Source of the DNA: JAJFFW01 sp038534195
Lineage (GTDB): Bacteria > Pseudomonadota > Alphaproteobacteria > Caulobacterales > Parvularculaceae
DNA: 64,000 nt
Assembly (NCBI GenBank): GCA_038534195.1
Contig: JBCAXE010000017.1
Span: forward strand, 5,452-69,451
Direction: 5' to 3'
Part shown: one piece after another, positions 1 through 8,258 of the stretch
Numbering within the stretch: the first letter of the stretch is position 1
Layout: the number at the start of each line of letters is the position of its first letter
Translations under genes and position numbers: made by a program
Notes under the pieces: model-generated
Database searches by the model: none
Told to the model about the DNA's origin: nothing
What the model saw: only the letters and a program-made list of their open reading frames with translations

Positions 1-409
1 CTTCGGGCGAGGCCATGCCGAAATTATGGCGCACCCGGCTTTCGGTGTCGGCGCCTTTTTCATGACCGATCAGCATCACTGAGCGGCCGCGCAGACGCGC
101 CGGACCGCCGAGGATCGCCGCGTCTTCGCCGAACGCGCGGTCGCCGGCGAGCGGCGTGAAGTCTTCCACCAGCATCGAGACGTAATCTGAAAAATGCGGC
201 CGCCCGGCGTGGCGGGCCACTTGCGTTTTCTGCCAGCGCGTCAGCTTGCCGTAGGTTTCGCTGAGGAGCTGCTCGGCTTTGGACTGCAGCTTCTCGATTT
301 CCTCATCGACGCTGACCCCGTCCACGGGCTCCATCTGACGCAGATCTTCGATCCGGCCTTCAAGTTCAGCGATGGGCTTTTCAAAATCGAGATAGGTGCG
401 CATGGCCAT
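1..409 (-). CDS. accA: Acetyl-CoA carboxylase carboxyltransferase subunit alpha (5' part)
   Basis: Carboxyltransferase alpha subunit, which with AccD transfers CO2 from biotin to acetyl-CoA in the first step of fatty acid synthesis. Only about the first 136 residues are inside the window; the gene runs off the left edge. The N-terminus reads MAMRTYLDFEKPIAELEGRI, the typical AccA opening, followed by a helical segment and the conserved stretch around LTRWQKTQVARH and RPHFSDYV. An AGGAG lies 8 nt before the ATG at 409, which supports that start over the second ATG at 403. Family identity is from recognised AccA sequence; nothing looks damaged in the visible part. Confidence 0.95.
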   Translation of the reverse strand, partial: MAMRTYLDFEKPIAELEGRIEDLRQMEPVDGVSVDEEIEKLQSKAEQLLSETYGKLTRWQKTQVARHAGRPHFSDYVSMLVEDFTPLAGDRAFGEDAAILGGPARLRGRSVMLIGHEKGADTESRVRHNFGMASPE

Positions 410-555
410 AAGGCGGTCTCCTGTTGCGGCCTCGTAAATAAGCGCGCCGGTCACGCGGCGCAATCGCCGTCAGCGGCATCCCGGCCACATCCCGGCGAAT
501 TCATTGTCGCGCAGCGACGGTTTCTTTTTTCCTAAGGCGGCGGGCGACGCGCCGG

Positions 556-2223
556 TCAGGTCTTCCCGGGCTTCACCCGCGGGGTGAGCGCGCCTTCCTT
601 TGTCGCCTCCGGCGTTTGCATGACCGTGTCGTCACCGTCGAATCGCGTGCGCAACACCGCCTCAAAATCCATGCGTCTGCGGAGCTCTTCCATACCGGCC
701 GCCCGCAAGGACTGGCCGATCACGACGCGCGATAACCGGTCGCTTACCGGCGCCGTGTTCGAGACCGCCAACGCCGCAAGCGCGGCCTGGCCCGGAATAT
801 CGTCAACGGCTGCATCGAACGCCGCCTCAACGATGCGCGCCATCATATCGGGGTCGGCGTGCACCGCATCCGACGAAACGGTTTGCACGAACGGCGCGTC
901 CAGCGAAACGCCCGCGCTCTCCGCGACCGCCGCGGCGGCGACAGGATCGAGCACGGCGAGCAGGTTCGTCAGTTCGATCAGCTCCATGGCGCTGCCGTCG
1001 TCCATGGAGGCGATCGATCCTGTGCCGAGCATGGCGTAGAGCCAGCGCGCGGCGCTCTTGCCGTCGCCGACCGTCATGCGCGCAAGCGCGAACCGGCCCG
1101 CTTCCGACGGCGGGATCAACGCGCCGTCAAGCGCCGAAATCGCATCGCTATAGACCAACGACGTCGCGTATGCGCGCGGAAAACTGTCGGCGATCGACAA
1201 GGCCTTGGCGATACGCGCGGACTTGTCGCGCAGGAACTCCGGCGCCGTCATTTGTTCGATCGATTGGAAGACAATGACGTCCGTCAACGGATCACCCGGG
1301 CGCTCAGCGGCGATATCGGCGGCCCGCGCAATGTCGGCCACGTCGACCGTGACGCTCCGATAGAGCGTCGCCATCTCCCTGCCGGAGACGACGCCCATGG
1401 ACGCGGCGCGCGCTGCAGCGGCGATCCGCGACTGCACGTCCACAGACCCGTCATTGGCGATGGCTTTCAAAACGCCGGCGTCCGCCACATCGAGGAGCGA
1501 CGGTAATAGCGGGAGTTGCAATTGGCGAAGCGCCGCGAGATGCAGCGCATTTTCCGGCGCCGGCGGCGTCTTCGGCGCGGCTCCGGTCGCCAGCGCCCTC
1601 AGGAATAAAGCGTCCCCTTCGGAAAGGGCGCCGCTGTCGCGAAGGAGCCCGTATGTGAGATCGGCGGCGTCATTTTCGCCCGCCGCCGCATAACAAAGGA
1701 CGCGAAGCTTTACCCAGAATGGCGCGTCGCGGCCGCCCGATAAGCCCGCATTGCGCCGGCACGCCGCATCTGTATCGCCGTCGAGCAAATCAGCGAGCGC
1801 GAGCGCCTGACCCACCTGCGGATCGTTTGCGGGCGCGCTCGACAGGCTCGCCACATTGCGCACTTCCTCAGAAAAGCCGGCACGCGCGAGCGCCAGAAGC
1901 TTGCGCCCTCCGAGCGATGCAGGCGCGCCTTCAGGGCCAGCACCGGCCGATAGTAATGTGCGGCGCAGGACGCCGCCGAGGCTTGGCGTCATCGGCCGCG
2001 ACGGCGCTTTTTCAAGAAGAAATTCGAGCGTCTCGGCGTCCGCGCCGCGCCACAGATCAGGGTCCATCGCGCCCTGGCCGGCGCGCAGGACGCCCGTTGA
2101 AAACGCATCCTGCGCCAACGACGTGCGCTCGACGGGCGCCGTCAGGCTCGTCTGCGCGAGCGCTGCGCCGCCCGTGGCCAGCATCAGCGCCGCCATGATC
2201 GCTACGGTCTTCTTATTGGTCAT
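556..2223 (-). CDS. Exported protein of unknown function, 555 aa
   Basis: I do not recognise a named family. The start at 2223 is chosen because MTNKKTVAIMAALMLATGGA followed by AALAQ is a clear Sec signal peptide; the open frame extends 21 Arg/Lys-rich codons further upstream. The mature part is rich in Ala and Leu, apparently helical and solenoid- or TPR-like, with a possible cysteine pair in its first half (near DAACRRN and LRVLCYA). It ends in a basic Pro-rich tail. The start codon lies inside the 3' end of the small gene at 2213-2359, suggesting translational coupling. In many alphaproteobacteria xerD sits between accA and aroK; here this gene takes that place. Periplasmic location is inferred from the signal peptide only. 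Confidence 0.75.
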   Translation of the reverse strand: MTNKKTVAIMAALMLATGGAALAQTSLTAPVERTSLAQDAFSTGVLRAGQGAMDPDLWRGADAETLEFLLEKAPSRPMTPSLGGVLRRTLLSAGAGPEGAPASLGGRKLLALARAGFSEEVRNVASLSSAPANDPQVGQALALADLLDGDTDAACRRNAGLSGGRDAPFWVKLRVLCYAAAGENDAADLTYGLLRDSGALSEGDALFLRALATGAAPKTPPAPENALHLAALRQLQLPLLPSLLDVADAGVLKAIANDGSVDVQSRIAAAARAASMGVVSGREMATLYRSVTVDVADIARAADIAAERPGDPLTDVIVFQSIEQMTAPEFLRDKSARIAKALSIADSFPRAYATSLVYSDAISALDGALIPPSEAGRFALARMTVGDGKSAARWLYAMLGTGSIASMDDGSAMELIELTNLLAVLDPVAAAAVAESAGVSLDAPFVQTVSSDAVHADPDMMARIVEAAFDAAVDDIPGQAALAALAVSNTAPVSDRLSRVVIGQSLRAAGMEELRRRMDFEAVLRTRFDGDDTVMQTPEATKEGALTPRVKPGKT

Positions 2224-2359
2224 CCCCGCCTCCTGTCGCCGGCGCGCCGGTCGCCTCTTCTTCAATGAGCTGCGTTTCCGGCTCAATCATGCCGCCGTAA
2301 ATATAAAGCCCCACCAGTGCGACCACCGCGATCAACACCATAATCAGAATAAAACGCAT
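2213..2359 (-). CDS. Small single-pass membrane protein, 48 aa
   Basis: Forty-eight residues: a hydrophobic N-terminal helix (RFILIMVLIAVVALVGLYIY, residues 2-21) and an acidic, Gly-rich tail ending in GGGDDQ. The frame is open further upstream, but the ATG at 2359 puts the membrane helix at the N-terminus. The stop overlaps the start of the exported protein at 2223 by 11 nt, so the two are probably co-translated and may work together at the inner membrane. It diverges from aroK. No family recognised. Confidence 0.6.
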   Translation of the reverse strand: MRFILIMVLIAVVALVGLYIYGGMIEPETQLIEEEATGAPATGGGDDQ

Positions 2360-2508
2360 ATGCGCCCTCGTCACCAACAGATCGAATCGTTCGCCAGCAT
2401 AGCGGACTGACGCAATTGCGCCCACTCTCCCTAAAAGTACGGTTTTTCAAGGACATTCGCGTGTCATCCCCTAGCGTGCTTGCGCGCGACGCCTTATTTC
2501 TGGCGCTT

Positions 2509-3078
2509 ATGGCCGCGCACGCGAACAATCAGACACCGTTCTCCCCCGACCGGACTATCGCGCTGGTAGGAATGATGGGCGTCGGTAAGACAACAGTCGG
2601 ACGCCGGCTGGCGCCGAAGCTCGGCCTGCCTTTCTTTGACGCCGACGAGGAGATCGAGAAAGCCGCCGGCATGTCGGTCGCCGATCTTTTCACCGAGCAT
2701 GGCGAAGAAAGTTTCCGCCGCGGCGAGGCGCAAGTGATCGAACGGCTGGTGTCCGGACCGCCCATCGTCCTGGCCACCGGCGGCGGCGCGCTCACCAGCG
2801 ACGCGACCCGCGCGCTTCTGAAGGAACAGACATTAACCGTCTGGCTCAAATCCGACGTCGATACGATCGTGAAGCGCGCAACGCGCCGGGGCACGCGGCC
2901 GCTCTTGATGAAAGGCGACGCCCGCGCGACCATCGTCCGGCTGCTAGAGGAACGCGCGCCGCTTTACGGACAGGCCGACATCGCTATCGAAAGCCAGCAT
3001 GGCCCCCATTCAAAAACCGTGGCGGCGATTATTGACGCTCTGATGGTGCACAAGAAGGCTGGAAAGGATCAACACTGA
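2509..3078 (+). CDS. aroK: Shikimate kinase
   Basis: Phosphorylates shikimate at the 3-hydroxyl with ATP, step five of the chorismate pathway, in the cytoplasm. The P-loop GMMGVGKT is at residues 21-28 when the ATG at 2509 is used, followed by the FFDADEEIE shikimate-binding segment, the RRGE region and the GGGA loop, then the RPLL lid motif. The frame is open back to 2416, which would add 31 residues absent from typical AroK; a GTG at 2461 is an alternative. 189 aa is a normal length. The stop overlaps the aroB start (ATGA), the usual aroKB pairing. Confidence 0.95.
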   Translation: MAAHANNQTPFSPDRTIALVGMMGVGKTTVGRRLAPKLGLPFFDADEEIEKAAGMSVADLFTEHGEESFRRGEAQVIERLVSGPPIVLATGGGALTSDATRALLKEQTLTVWLKSDVDTIVKRATRRGTRPLLMKGDARATIVRLLEERAPLYGQADIAIESQHGPHSKTVAAIIDALMVHKKAGKDQH

Positions 3079-4205
3079 TGGAGCGCAAGACCGTGCGCGC
3101 GGCGCTTGGCGATCGCGCCTATGACATTGTGATCGGGCCTGCGCTTCTGGAGGACGCCGGCGCCCGCATCGCGCCTCTCCTGAGACGCCCAAAAACCGTT
3201 ATCGTCAGTGACAAGACGGTTTACGCTGCGCAAGGCGCGCGTCTTGAGGCGGGCCTCGCCGCCGCGAATATTGCGTTCGACAAGATATTGCTTGAGCCCG
3301 GCGAAGGGACCAAGACGCTCGCACAATTGGAAACTCTCTTGTCCGGCCTTCTCGACCGTGGGGTCGACCGCAGCGACATGATCATCGCATTCGGGGGCGG
3401 CGTCGTGGGCGACATTACCGGGTTCGCCGCCGCGATCCTGCGGCGCGGATGCCGGTTTGTGCAGATCCCCACGAGCCTCCTGGCGCAGGTGGATAGCTCC
3501 GTCGGCGGAAAAACCGGCGTCAATACGCCCCAGGGCAAAAATCTTGTGGGCGCTTTCTATCAGCCGTCCCTCGTGCTCGCCGACATTGACGCCTTATCGA
3601 CGCTTGCGCCGCGCCAGATGCGCGCAGGCTATGCAGAAATCGTGAAATATGGCGCGCTTGGCGACGCAGCGTTTTTCAACTGGTTAGAGGAAAATGGCGC
3701 CGCCCTGCTCGCGGGCGAACAGGCGTCGCTCGCCCACGCGGTCCAGCGGTCCTGCGAGATGAAAGCCGCGATTGTCGCAGAAGATGAGCGCGAGGAAGGC
3801 AAGCGCGCGCTCTTGAATCTCGGCCACACCTTCGGTCACGCGCTCGAAGCCTCTTTCGGCTTCAGCGACCGGCTGCTCCACGGCGAGGCTGTCGCCGCCG
3901 GCATGGGGCTCGCCGCTGACTATTCGGTGCAGATGGGCGTTTGTTCCACGGCGGCGGCCGACCGGCTGAAAGCGCATTTGCGCGCGGTCGGATTACCCGC
4001 CGGTATTGAAGATATTCCGGGCGCCAACAGCCTTAACGGCGATGATCTCTTGGCGCTCATGATGCAGGACAAGAAAGTCCAGGCGGGACGATTGGCGCTG
4101 GTGCTCATGCGCGATATCGGCGAGGCCTATATTGTACGCGCCGTCGACATGACCCAGTTGAAACAATTTTTATCGGAAAGGACAGGCGCCGCGGCGCGGG
4201 CCTGA
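3078..4205 (+). CDS. aroB: 3-dehydroquinate synthase
   Basis: Converts DAHP to 3-dehydroquinate using NAD+ and a divalent metal, step two of the shikimate pathway. The nucleotide-binding loop GGGVVGDITGF and the substrate/NAD segment PTSLLAQVDSSVGGKTGVN are intact, as is LNLGHTFGHALE with its metal-ligand histidines. 375 aa is standard. Its start overlaps the aroK stop by one base, so the two are translationally coupled; the CNNM-type gene follows 7 nt later, probably in the same transcript. Confidence 0.97.
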   Translation: MERKTVRAALGDRAYDIVIGPALLEDAGARIAPLLRRPKTVIVSDKTVYAAQGARLEAGLAAANIAFDKILLEPGEGTKTLAQLETLLSGLLDRGVDRSDMIIAFGGGVVGDITGFAAAILRRGCRFVQIPTSLLAQVDSSVGGKTGVNTPQGKNLVGAFYQPSLVLADIDALSTLAPRQMRAGYAEIVKYGALGDAAFFNWLEENGAALLAGEQASLAHAVQRSCEMKAAIVAEDEREEGKRALLNLGHTFGHALEASFGFSDRLLHGEAVAAGMGLAADYSVQMGVCSTAAADRLKAHLRAVGLPAGIEDIPGANSLNGDDLLALMMQDKKVQAGRLALVLMRDIGEAYIVRAVDMTQLKQFLSERTGAAARA

Positions 4206-4212
4206 AGGAACC

Positions 4213-5559
4213 ATGACTGACCCCAATCCAATGATGCTGCTGACCGGCGGCGGGATCTTGATGCTTCTTGGCATGTCAGCGTTTTTTTCCGGCTCGGAAA
4301 CAGCGCTCACCGCCACATCGCGGGCACGGATGCACAAGCTTGAAAATGACGGCGACCGGCGCGCCAAGGCCGTCAACGGGCTCATTCAGGACCGGGAACG
4401 TCTGATCGGCGCGATCCTGCTTGGCAACAATCTCGTCAACATTTTGGCGACCGTTCTAACCACCAGCCTGTTCGTCTCCCTCTTTGGCCAGTCGGGAACA
4501 GCGAACGTACTCGCCACGGTGACGATGACAATCCTTGTGCTGGTCTTCGCCGAAGTAGCGCCCAAAACAGCGGCTATTGCGCGCCCTGACGGCTTCGCGA
4601 TGTTCGTAGCGCCGGTGATGCGCATCATCGTCTCCGTGTTCGCGCCGGTCACGCGCGTCGTGCAGCTTATCGTGCGCGGCGCATTGAAACTGTTCGGCTT
4701 GAATGTCGAGGAAGATGAAGCGGTTCTATCGTCTACGGAAGAACTCCGCGGCGCCATCGACCTTCACCATGTGGAGGGCGGTCTCGGCAAGGAAGTGCGC
4801 GATCTCTTCCGCGGCGCGCTTGATCTCGACGAAATCCGGGTGGAAGAAATCATGATCCACCGCAAGTCCATTGAAATGCTCGACCTTGAGCGGCCTGCGC
4901 AAGAGATCATCACCGAAGCGCTGGCGAGCCCGCACACACGCCTGCCGCTTTATCGGAACGATCCCGATAATATTGTCGGCGTCCTGCACGCGAAGGATCT
5001 CTTACGCGCCATCTGGCAGTCCAGGGACGCGACGGGCGTTGATCTCTCGACGATTGCGCGTACGCCCTACTTCGTCCCGGAGACAACGACGCTTCAGGAA
5101 CAGCTCGATGCCTTCAAACTCAAGCAGGAGCACTTCGCGCTCGTTGTCGATGAGTATGGCGCGATCATGGGGCTCGTCACCATGGAGGACATTCTTGAGG
5201 AGATCGTCGGCGAGATCGAAGACGAACATGACAGCCCCGTTCAGGGCGTGCGGCCTCAGGGCGACGGCTCAACCAATGTGGACGGCGACGTTACCATCCG
5301 CGACCTCAACCGCGCCATGGACTGGAACCTGCCCGACGAGGAAGCGGTGACCATCGCCGGTCTTGTGATCCACGAGGCGCAGACCATTCCGAAAGCCGGG
5401 CAGACATTTTCGTTCCACGGGTTTCATTTCAACATTTTGCGTCGCCGGCGCAATCAGATCACGGCGATCAAGATCACGCCGATCAATCCGGCGGGGCTCG
5501 CATCGCCCACCCCGCCCCTCGACGGCGCGGATAGCGCCCCGCAGGAAAAGGCGTCCTAA
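4213..5559 (+). CDS. CNNM/CorC (HlyC/CorC) family integral membrane protein
   Basis: Domain order: an N-terminal DUF21 (CNNM) transmembrane region (residues ~1-150, with SGSETALTATSRARM and GAILLGNNLVN), a CBS pair (~200-330, including VEEIMIHR and VVDEYGAIMGLVTMEDILEEIVGEI) and a C-terminal CorC_HlyC domain that binds ions or nucleotides. Members are linked to Mg2+ or Co2+ export. 448 aa with all domains present. AAGGA lies just before the ATG. It sits directly behind aroB and 3 nt before the MFS gene. The substrate here is not known; 'hemolysin' in older names is historical. Confidence 0.9.
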   Translation: MTDPNPMMLLTGGGILMLLGMSAFFSGSETALTATSRARMHKLENDGDRRAKAVNGLIQDRERLIGAILLGNNLVNILATVLTTSLFVSLFGQSGTANVLATVTMTILVLVFAEVAPKTAAIARPDGFAMFVAPVMRIIVSVFAPVTRVVQLIVRGALKLFGLNVEEDEAVLSSTEELRGAIDLHHVEGGLGKEVRDLFRGALDLDEIRVEEIMIHRKSIEMLDLERPAQEIITEALASPHTRLPLYRNDPDNIVGVLHAKDLLRAIWQSRDATGVDLSTIARTPYFVPETTTLQEQLDAFKLKQEHFALVVDEYGAIMGLVTMEDILEEIVGEIEDEHDSPVQGVRPQGDGSTNVDGDVTIRDLNRAMDWNLPDEEAVTIAGLVIHEAQTIPKAGQTFSFHGFHFNILRRRRNQITAIKITPINPAGLASPTPPLDGADSAPQEKAS

Positions 5560-5562
5560 GGG

Positions 5563-6855
5563 ATGGCGGAGCGAAAAGCCGGCGCGAACGCCATGCTTTT
5601 CATTTTTATCACGATCCTGATCAACATGATCGGGTTCGGGATCGTCATGCCGGTGATGCCGGATCTGATCCGCGATGTGACCGGTCAGGACCTTGCCGCG
5701 GCCGCACGCTGGGGCGGTTATCTTTCGCTCGTCTACGCGCTGATGCAGTTCGTCATGATGCCGATCCTCGGGGCGCTTTCGGACCATTACGGCCGCCGGC
5801 CCGTCATCCTCATTTCGCTCGCTGCTTTTTCTGTCGATTATCTGATCATGGCGGTGGCGCCGATGATCGGCATCCTGTTGGTCGCGCGCATTCTCGCCGG
5901 GGCCCTGTCAGCGACATTCTCAATCGCCAACGCTTACATCGCCGATATCTCGCCGCCTGAAAAACGCGCCGCGAATTTCGGGCTGATGGGCGCCGCCTTT
6001 GGTCTCGGCTTCATTATCGGACCCGGGCTTGGCGGCGTCATCGGCGAGAATTTCGGCGTGCGCGCACCGTTCTATGCCGTCGCGGCGCTTGGCGCATTGA
6101 ATTTCGTGTTTGGCTATTTTGTGCTCCCTGAAACGCTGAAGGAAGAGGACCGCCGGCCGTTCGAATGGCGGCGCGCCAACGCCTTCGGAAATTTTCAGCA
6201 ATTCCGTCAGTACCCGATCATGCTCCCCATCGCAGCGGCGCTCTTTATCTCACAGCTCGCCCATTGGACGTTTCCGTCGGTCTGGTCGTACTTCGCCATC
6301 GAACGATTTAGTTGGAACAAGGCGCAAATTGGCTGGTCATTGATGTTCGTCGGACTGATGGCGGCGATTGTCCAGGGCGGCCTAACGCGGATCGTTATTC
6401 CAAAATTCGGAGAACGCGCAACGGCGCTGTTCGCGGTCTCAATCGCAATCGTCACCTATTTTTGCTACGCGTTCACGACAAATGTGACGGTCATTTACGC
6501 GCTGATCGCCATCTCGTCCCTCGCCGGTTTTACCCAACCCGCCGTTCAGGGCATCATGTCGCGAACGATCCCGGCGAACGCGCAAGGCGAATTACAAGGC
6601 GCGATTTCGGTGATCATGAGCCTGTCGATGGTGCTCGGGCCCCCGGTGATGACACAAGTCTTCGCCGCCTTCACAAGCCCCGGCCAGCCCATCACGATGT
6701 TCGGCCTCACCTTATTTGAAAGCGGCGCATCGATTTACTTTCCGGGCGCGCCGTTCTTTCTCGCTGGCGTTCTTGCCATTATTGGCGTTGCGCCGTTGCT
6801 GGTCGCTCTCGGGCGCATCCAGCGTCCGCGCGCAGACGCGCCCGCCCCAGCCTAG
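5563..6855 (+). CDS. MFS transporter, TetA-like (DHA1) drug:H+ antiporter family
   Basis: A twelve-helix major facilitator. The motif A loop GALSDHYGRRPV lies between helices 2 and 3, motif C-like GFIIGPGLGGVIGE in helix 5, and IGFGIVMPVMPDL in helix 1, which together are characteristic of the TCR/TetA group. 430 aa is complete. It follows the CNNM gene by three bases and is probably co-transcribed. Members export tetracycline-like drugs but many chromosomal homologues have unknown substrates; no TetR-type regulator is adjacent, so a resistance role is not supported. Confidence 0.88.
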   Translation: MAERKAGANAMLFIFITILINMIGFGIVMPVMPDLIRDVTGQDLAAAARWGGYLSLVYALMQFVMMPILGALSDHYGRRPVILISLAAFSVDYLIMAVAPMIGILLVARILAGALSATFSIANAYIADISPPEKRAANFGLMGAAFGLGFIIGPGLGGVIGENFGVRAPFYAVAALGALNFVFGYFVLPETLKEEDRRPFEWRRANAFGNFQQFRQYPIMLPIAAALFISQLAHWTFPSVWSYFAIERFSWNKAQIGWSLMFVGLMAAIVQGGLTRIVIPKFGERATALFAVSIAIVTYFCYAFTTNVTVIYALIAISSLAGFTQPAVQGIMSRTIPANAQGELQGAISVIMSLSMVLGPPVMTQVFAAFTSPGQPITMFGLTLFESGASIYFPGAPFFLAGVLAIIGVAPLLVALGRIQRPRADAPAPA

Positions 6856-6864
6856 GGTCGCCCG

Positions 6865-7302
6865 TTAATCGTCGCCGCTGAGGTCAAGTTTACCGGTGGC
6901 CTCGAACAGAAAGGCGGCGGACAAGCCGAACATTAAAAGGCCGCTCGCGGCGCACGCGCCCGACAACAACCGCCATTCCTCCGATAACAGAACATCCCCG
7001 AACCCAAGCGTTGTGTAGGCGGCGGCGGTAAAGTACAGCGCGAGCTCCACTTCGCTGAACTGATCGAGGCTCAGGAACAGCGTCGCCCACACGCCGATTT
7101 CGATCAAATGCGCCGCCACCAGCCAGACGCTTAAGAGGACGAGCGCGATGACATCCCTGATGAACCGCAACGTGCGATGCGGACGTCTCATATAGGTGCG
7201 GAAAACCGCCGCGGACGACGCGACGAACAGCGCATGGATGAACGCGGTCGCCGCCATCATGACGCATGAAATTGCAATATGATTGAGAAGTTGTGCGTCC
7301 AT
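6865..7302 (-). CDS. Two-helix potassium-channel-like protein (Ion_trans_2)
   Basis: 145 aa with hydrophobic segments at about residues 8-33, 50-78 and 112-135 and a pore loop containing TTLGFGD (97-103), a variant of the K+ selectivity filter TVGYGD. No cytoplasmic RCK or nucleotide-binding domain is attached; the C-terminus ends soon after the last helix. Pore-only proteins with an extra N-terminal helix are common in alphaproteobacteria. It converges on the MFS gene with a 9-nt gap. K+ conductance is inferred from the filter. Confidence 0.8.
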   Translation of the reverse strand: MDAQLLNHIAISCVMMAATAFIHALFVASSAAVFRTYMRRPHRTLRFIRDVIALVLLSVWLVAAHLIEIGVWATLFLSLDQFSEVELALYFTAAAYTTLGFGDVLLSEEWRLLSGACAASGLLMFGLSAAFLFEATGKLDLSGDD

Positions 7303-7419
7303 CGCCGCCCTCGCCCGTTTTCACGCATCAAAACCCAGTGCGCCGCGCGCGGCAAGTGGCTGGCGCGGACAGCTTGGAGAATTTTCTGGAGGGAGAATAA
7401 ATACGCGGCCGCGCGAGGC

Positions 7420-7920
7420 TTAAGCGTCTTTCGGTTTCGCCTTCTTGACCGCTTTCATGACGAGCTTCAGCCGCCCGTTCGCGCGCTTCAACGCTTGCTC
7501 AAGCGCGTCGAGTTGGGCCTCGTAGCCTTCCTGGCTCTCATCAGCGCTCGCCAGCATTTCGTGCGCTTTGCGCAATTCGCTTTCAAGGGCGCCGAGCTTC
7601 ATGGAATTCGGCGCGGGGTCGCCGTTCGGGGGCGAACCGTTTTTATTGTTTTTTGTCTTCGCTGAGGAAAAGAGCGCCTTGGCGGTCTCGCGATCGTCGG
7701 CCGCCGGCTTTTCAGCTTTGTCATCACCATCGGCGCTAGCGCCCTCTTGGACATCAGCTTGGGTCGCGCCGTCGGCGATCGCCTCAATGGCGTCATCGCC
7801 ATTCGCGGCGGCCGGCGCGCGGCCCCCGAAAAGAAGATATCCCGTGGCGATGCCGAGAAGATATACGAGCACCGTCGACACCCACGGCTCAATATTCAAA
7901 CTCGCGACCCACGCTTCCAT
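7420..7920 (-). CDS. Membrane-anchored coiled-coil protein of unknown function
   Basis: 166 aa. An N-terminal hydrophobic helix (VSTVLVYLLGIATGYLLFGG) is followed by a disordered Ala/Asp-rich segment and a C-terminal coiled coil (MKLGALESELRKAHEMLASA onward) ending in a Lys-rich tail. The ATG at 7920 is preferred to an in-frame TTG 12 nt upstream because GGGGTG precedes it at normal spacing. No family recognised. Most likely an inner-membrane protein with a cytoplasmic coil, from the basic C-terminus. Confidence 0.65.
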   Translation of the reverse strand: MEAWVASLNIEPWVSTVLVYLLGIATGYLLFGGRAPAAANGDDAIEAIADGATQADVQEGASADGDDKAEKPAADDRETAKALFSSAKTKNNKNGSPPNGDPAPNSMKLGALESELRKAHEMLASADESQEGYEAQLDALEQALKRANGRLKLVMKAVKKAKPKDA

Positions 7921-8021
7921 TACACACCCCAATTCGCCTGACGCATCGCGACCGGCGCCTTAGACTTAAAATCCCCAAATCAACTCAATGTTTAAGCAAA
8001 CACGGCGCCACAAAGCAAAGA

Positions 8022-8049
8022 CCGCCGCGAAGAATTTCCTCGTCGGCGG
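8022..8049 (-). terminator. Possible stem-loop downstream of the infC fragment
   Basis: On the minus strand CCGCCGACG pairs with CGCGGCGG around an A/T-rich loop, followed by TCTTTGCTTT. It lies about 30 nt beyond the stop of the infC remnant and could be the original infC or glycosyltransferase terminator. The U-tract is interrupted, so it is weak. Confidence 0.35.
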
Positions 8050-8078
8050 CCCGATAACGCAATAAATTCAGCGGGTAA

Positions 8079-8258
8079 CTATCTCGGCGCCATGACCATC
8101 ATCATCTGGCGGCCTTCCATTTTCGGAAATTGCTCAACTTTAGCGATTTCGTCAAAGTCAGCCTGCACACGTTTAAGGAGATCAGCGCCGCGTTCCTGGT
8201 GCGCCATTTCCCGGCCGCGAAACCGCAAGGTCACTTTAACCTTATCGCCTTCCTCAAA
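8079..8258 (-). pseudogene. infC: 3' fragment of infC (translation initiation factor IF-3, last 59 codons)
   Basis: Reading the minus strand from 8258 gives FEEGDKVKVTLRFRGREMAH, continuing through LLKRVQADFDEIAKVEQFPK to EGRQMMMVMAPR and a TAG stop at 8079-8081. This is the end of the IF-3 C-terminal domain. The N-terminal domain, linker and first part of the C-terminal domain are absent: upstream in the same frame the sequence becomes unrelated to IF-3 and meets a TGA within 16 codons, with no plausible start. The first 28 nt overlap, in another frame, the 3' end of the glycosyltransferase gene. I infer a recombination junction close to 8258. A complete infC must exist elsewhere because IF-3 is essential. 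Confidence 0.85.

Noticed and set aside
859..1506. 215-residue open frame on the plus strand opposite the exported protein
   Set aside because: Arg-rich shadow translation of the GC-rich minus-strand gene, with no ribosome site or recognisable motif.
5563..6855. Tetracycline resistance determinant
   Set aside because: TetA-like sequence alone does not show resistance; there is no TetR-type regulator or mobile context.
8079..8258. Programmed frameshift joining the glycosyltransferase to an IF-3 domain
   Set aside because: No slippery heptamer, internal Shine-Dalgarno or downstream structure at the junction, and a transferase-IF-3 fusion makes no known biological sense.
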